DNA from: Leptidea sinapis
Taxonomy: Eukaryota; Arthropoda; Insecta; Lepidoptera; Pieridae
Assembly: GCF_905404315.1 (NCBI RefSeq)
Contig: NC_066267.1
Span: 4,664,501 to 4,728,500 of the forward strand
DNA length: 64,000 nt
Direction: 5' to 3'
Shown here: positions 61,285 through 64,000 of the stretch, piece after piece
Position numbering within the stretch: the stretch's first letter is position 1
Layout of the letters: every line of letters starts with the position of its first letter
Made by a program: the position numbers and the translations under genes
The notes under the pieces: model-generated
Databases searched by the model: none
Told to the model about the DNA's origin: nothing
Seen by the model: only the letters and a program-made list of their open reading frames with translations

Positions 61285-61565
61285 TTTTTAAGGCAATAAG
61301 CAATGAGACGAGCAAGACGTTCAGCTGAATAATTGATAAGCTCTGCCCATTACAACGAAGTGCCGCTCAGGATTCTCGAAAAACCCAAAAATTCTGACCT
61401 CAATTGCGCCTTGAGACATAAGATGTTAATTCTCATTTGTCCAGTATTTTCACGAGCTACAATGCGCTTCTTTCACATTACTGTTTCACTGCAGAAAAGG
61501 CGCCGTTGTAGTACCCATAATCTAGCCGGCATCCTGTGCAAAACAGCCTCACACTGGTAAACTTT
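61285..61565 (+). repeat. Repeat B copy 6
   Basis: GAGACGAGCAAGACGTTCAG, CTCTGCCCATTACAACG, AAGTGCCGCTCAGGATTCTC (left arm), AAAAATTCTGACC (right arm cut short by deletion), CTTGAGACATAAGATGTTAA, GCGCCGTTGTAGTACCCATA, ATCTAGCCGGCATCCTGTGC and CTCACACTGG. Confidence 0.7.
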
Positions 61566-61566
61566 A

Positions 61567-62104
61567 AGGCCACTATTAAGTAGGTGTAGACTCTCATTTG
61601 ATGTGGTGGATTATTCTTTATTCGTGTGTGTATTTTACTTATATCCTTGAGTACTGTATTGTTTAAATAAATCATTATTATTATTATTATTACTATCCTT
61701 TAAAATGTTATGATTATTATTCTCTAAAATTATCCTCTATGCTTTGTCAACCTATGCTATGTCGATACAGTACCTGATCACGATATTCAGAACCGCAGCA
61801 GCATTTCAAATCTGGACACAAGTCGTTGCTTCGTCAGCAATTAGTGACATCTGTCACAGACATTAACGATCACAGCTCTGTTGAATTTAAATTTACGAAG
61901 CTAACTTAGATTACATAAATTTCGTAATATGTAGTGACTGACGAGGCATGTGTAAAAATATAGAGGTATTATATTTAAAAAAATATGAATTAACTCTTAG
62001 TTTCATTCCTTCTATTATTTTAACTTATTTTATTTCAAAATGTAAAGTATTTATTCTTAATTAAAATAAATTATTTTATTTAAAAAAATTATCTTAGATC
62101 ATTT
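61567..62104. other. Unassigned DNA with a short ATT microsatellite
   Basis: TTA/ATT triplets at about 61674-61692. Nothing else recognised. Confidence 0.35.
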
Positions 62105-62238
62105 ATGCGTCTATATAGACTATGACAGCTGTGAAAACGTCGAAAATTTGTTTAAGACTAACCTCTATTTTGAGCAAGTCATGCACACAAACACAGTGAC
62201 ATACAAATCGCGAATGAAAGACGTAGCTTGTCACGCAT
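62105..62238 (+). repeat. Repeat F copy 2, left part
   Basis: AGCTGTGAAAACGTCGAAAA, CTCTATTTTGAGCAAGTCAT and ACGTAGCTTGTCACGCAT match 22960-23060. It is interrupted at 62239 by an RTE insertion and resumes at 62658. Confidence 0.7.
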
Positions 62239-62657
62239 CATATCACGTAGGACGTCCACTGCTGGAGAAAGGCCTCGCCCAAATATCACCATGATGATCG
62301 GTCCTGCGCTGCCCCCATCCATCCTACTCCGGCGATCTTCACCAGATCGTCGAGCCTACCAACACTACGCCTTCCGGTACGTGGTCGCCATTCGAGGAGC
62401 TTACTGCCCCAATGTCCGCCGAGCTTTGTGCCCTGCCCACTGCCACTTCAGTCAATTTTCGCAATCTTTTGGGCTATGTCGGTGACTTTGGTTCTCCTAC
62501 GGATCTCCATTGAACTCTGAGCGACCATAAGCTTTCTTATCAGGCTCATAGTTAGCGACTACATCTACGTACCGTAAGTAATCACTAGCAACACACACTG
62601 GTTGAAAACCTTCTTCGTCAGACACTGGTATTTGGGACGAGAAGAATTTAAGAAGAT
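62239..62657 (-). mobile_element. RTE-type LINE insertion with 11 bp target duplication
   Basis: TTGTCACGCAT occurs at 62228-62238 and 62658-62668. The interior read on the minus strand gives TKKVFNQCVLLVITYGT, SLTMSLIRKLMVAQSSMEIR, RRTKVTDIAQKIAKI, then with a frame change and lost segments LLEWRPRTGRRSVGR, DDLVKIAGVGWMGAAQDRSS. The RTE C-terminus has several stops. 5'-truncated; the 3' end at the left has GTCCACTGCTGGAGAAAGGC (reverse sense) but no long tail. Confidence 0.8.
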
Positions 62658-62740
62658 TTGTCACGCATATAAAAGTATTATTCCTGGCCTGTTTTTATCG
62701 GTTGTCTAACAGCAAGAGACTCTATCTACACGTATTAATT
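62658..62740 (+). repeat. Repeat F copy 2, right part
   Basis: GTCACGCATATAAAAGTATT, CCTGGCC, TTTTATCGGTTGTCTAACAG and CAAGAGACTCTATCTA continue the repeat as in 23050-23130. Confidence 0.7.
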
Positions 62741-64000
62741 ATCTAAGATTTTATGATTAGTCACTTTTTTTTTATAACACAACAGTATATCTAATAAAAT
62801 TACTTTTTGTGCATTATAAATGAAGAAACTTATTCGGATTATGATGTTAACAATTTCTGTTTGAACTAATAGTTCGAAACTCAATATTTTTTTTCTTATT
62901 GCAACTTCAAAGTTCTTCTCCAACTCAGAATTTCTGAATGAAATTTATTCTTTTAAAACTTTAATCCTTGTGAAGGAACGGTTGAAGGAATATACTTGAG
63001 GGTTACTTGATTTTATTTCTATTATTTATTGAGAAAACATTACTCCAATATATAATACCATAAACTAGTACCTATACTAACGCAATAGACGAACCCTGTG
63101 TGAAAATGAGATAACTCTACTTACATAAAAACCTAGGTGTGATAAAGAGACGGAATAGGTGAGACCATGAAACCGTTTTGAAACAATATTATTTATTTAT
63201 TTATTTAAGATGTACCAGCAATAACTCAACTTAAGATTAACAATTGATTTGCAGTTACATACTAATTCTAGGTTGGTTATTCTAATTAGGTACATTCAAC
63301 ATTTTAATTATGAAAAATTAAATAATTTAGTAATAAATCTTAATTCTAGAAACTATACAATATACATAATTATAATGTGGTAAGTGTGAAATTACAAAAA
63401 ATAAAAGTAAGAATTAATAAGTCATTAACAATCTAATACAAACTATTATCTACCGTGGTCGTTATTTTTTCTAAAACTTTATTTCTAAATGACAGTTGTA
63501 GATATTCTATTATAAGGACCGTATTGTTTCACATTCACACAATTTTGTGTCCAATAGTCTCCGGTCAAATTAGATCGCAATATAATTTAAGTGGTTTTAT
63601 CGTAATTGTTCTATGTTTTAACGGATATTAATTAAAAATTATAATGGTGTCGTGCTCTGTGTTAGACTGTATTGATATATACAACAACAAACCGAATAAT
63701 GAAATACAAAAATATTTCACATTTAAATACTATTTCTTCTGTACTGTTTTCTAAGTGCTTATTTTCGTAGAACATAATATTCATTAAAAACATTTATATT
63801 AAATTTTATACACGCAGTAAACACTAACACTATTTCCTAAAGATTATATTAATTTAAAAAAAATGTTTTAGAAAATGAAATATTATATACGTGAATATGA
63901 CGCCGTTTATCAATATTTGTCATAGGGATTGTCCAAAAGCAAAATACTACACACTTCACTAACTCACTAAGACATCTGTAAAACTAGCACACATGAACAT
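62741..64000. other. Unassigned AT-rich DNA, 1.26 kb
   Basis: TTATTTATTTATTTATTTAA at 63188-63208 followed by AT-rich sequence could be the 3' tail of another minus-strand LINE, but I found no coding support. Nothing else recognised. Confidence 0.35.

Noticed and set aside
1..64000. CRISPR arrays, bacterial operons, prophage or endogenous virus genes
   Set aside because: No regularly spaced repeats, no prokaryotic gene organisation and no viral structural or polymerase genes were seen; all RT traces are of non-LTR or Penelope type.

Overview
The window reads as repeat-rich, AT-rich DNA from an insect, most likely a moth or butterfly. This rests on the mix of elements: jockey-type and RTE-type LINEs, mariner and Tc1 relics, tRNA-headed SINEs, Helitron ends, Penelope-like pieces and small foldback MITEs, several of which I recognise as lepidopteran repeat families. 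I found no convincing host protein gene, rRNA, functional tRNA gene, CRISPR array or viral gene. Almost every coding trace is a decayed or 5'-truncated transposon gene, so the window is probably intergenic, or lies inside a large intron.

Shorthand used below. JK: jockey-like LINE with the 3' UTR phrase GGCCGGCAACGCTC and a tail ending CCATAAAAAA. ZN: LINE whose 3' UTR carries AGCCCGCTGAGTTT. ET: LINE-like 3' tail with GGAATCAATTTTGAG. Repeats A, B, F, G, H, I, J, K and M: families defined only by multiple copies inside this window.

Layout. 0-5 kb: a jockey-superfamily LINE (636-2400) splits a repeat A copy; a ZN tail ends in a TA microsatellite; a Tc1-like element with intact inverted repeats (3923-4991) keeps an in-frame, internally deleted transposase. 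5-12 kb: a MITE, a repeat A copy interrupted by an ET tail, a SINE fragment, repeat B, and ZN and JK tails. 12-17 kb: a decayed 2.3 kb LINE, a different LINE C-terminus, a SINE, repeat B and an RTE fragment. 17-26 kb: Helitron-like and mariner scraps, a LINE ORF interrupted by a JK tail, a tRNA-headed SINE, the best preserved RTE C-terminus (22176-22646), a ZN end, a Penelope-type palindrome and a large foldback. 28-41 kb: three mariner relics (29270-30519, about 34613-35725, 39189-40417), all on the minus strand, among JK, RNase H-type LINE and Penelope-like pieces. 41-47 kb: a tandemly duplicated Penelope-like C-terminus, a MITE abutting a LINE RT, more JK and B. 47-64 kb: a broken THAP-type zinc finger, another mariner relic, JK and ZN ends, two Helitrons, tandem arrays, a 449 bp TIR element, and two RTE insertions with clean 11 bp target duplications.

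The most useful observations are: several insertions proven by empty sites inside the same window; a truncated but open Tc1-like transposase that keeps only DNA-binding parts; hammerhead-ribozyme-like motifs in Penelope-type sequence; and a strong minus-strand bias of transposon coding sequence (by my count about 29 to 16, and six of six mariner/Tc1 relics), as expected of a uni-strand piRNA source locus or of an intron in a plus-strand gene. No operon-like cooperation between genes exists here; the layout is a record of nested insertions.
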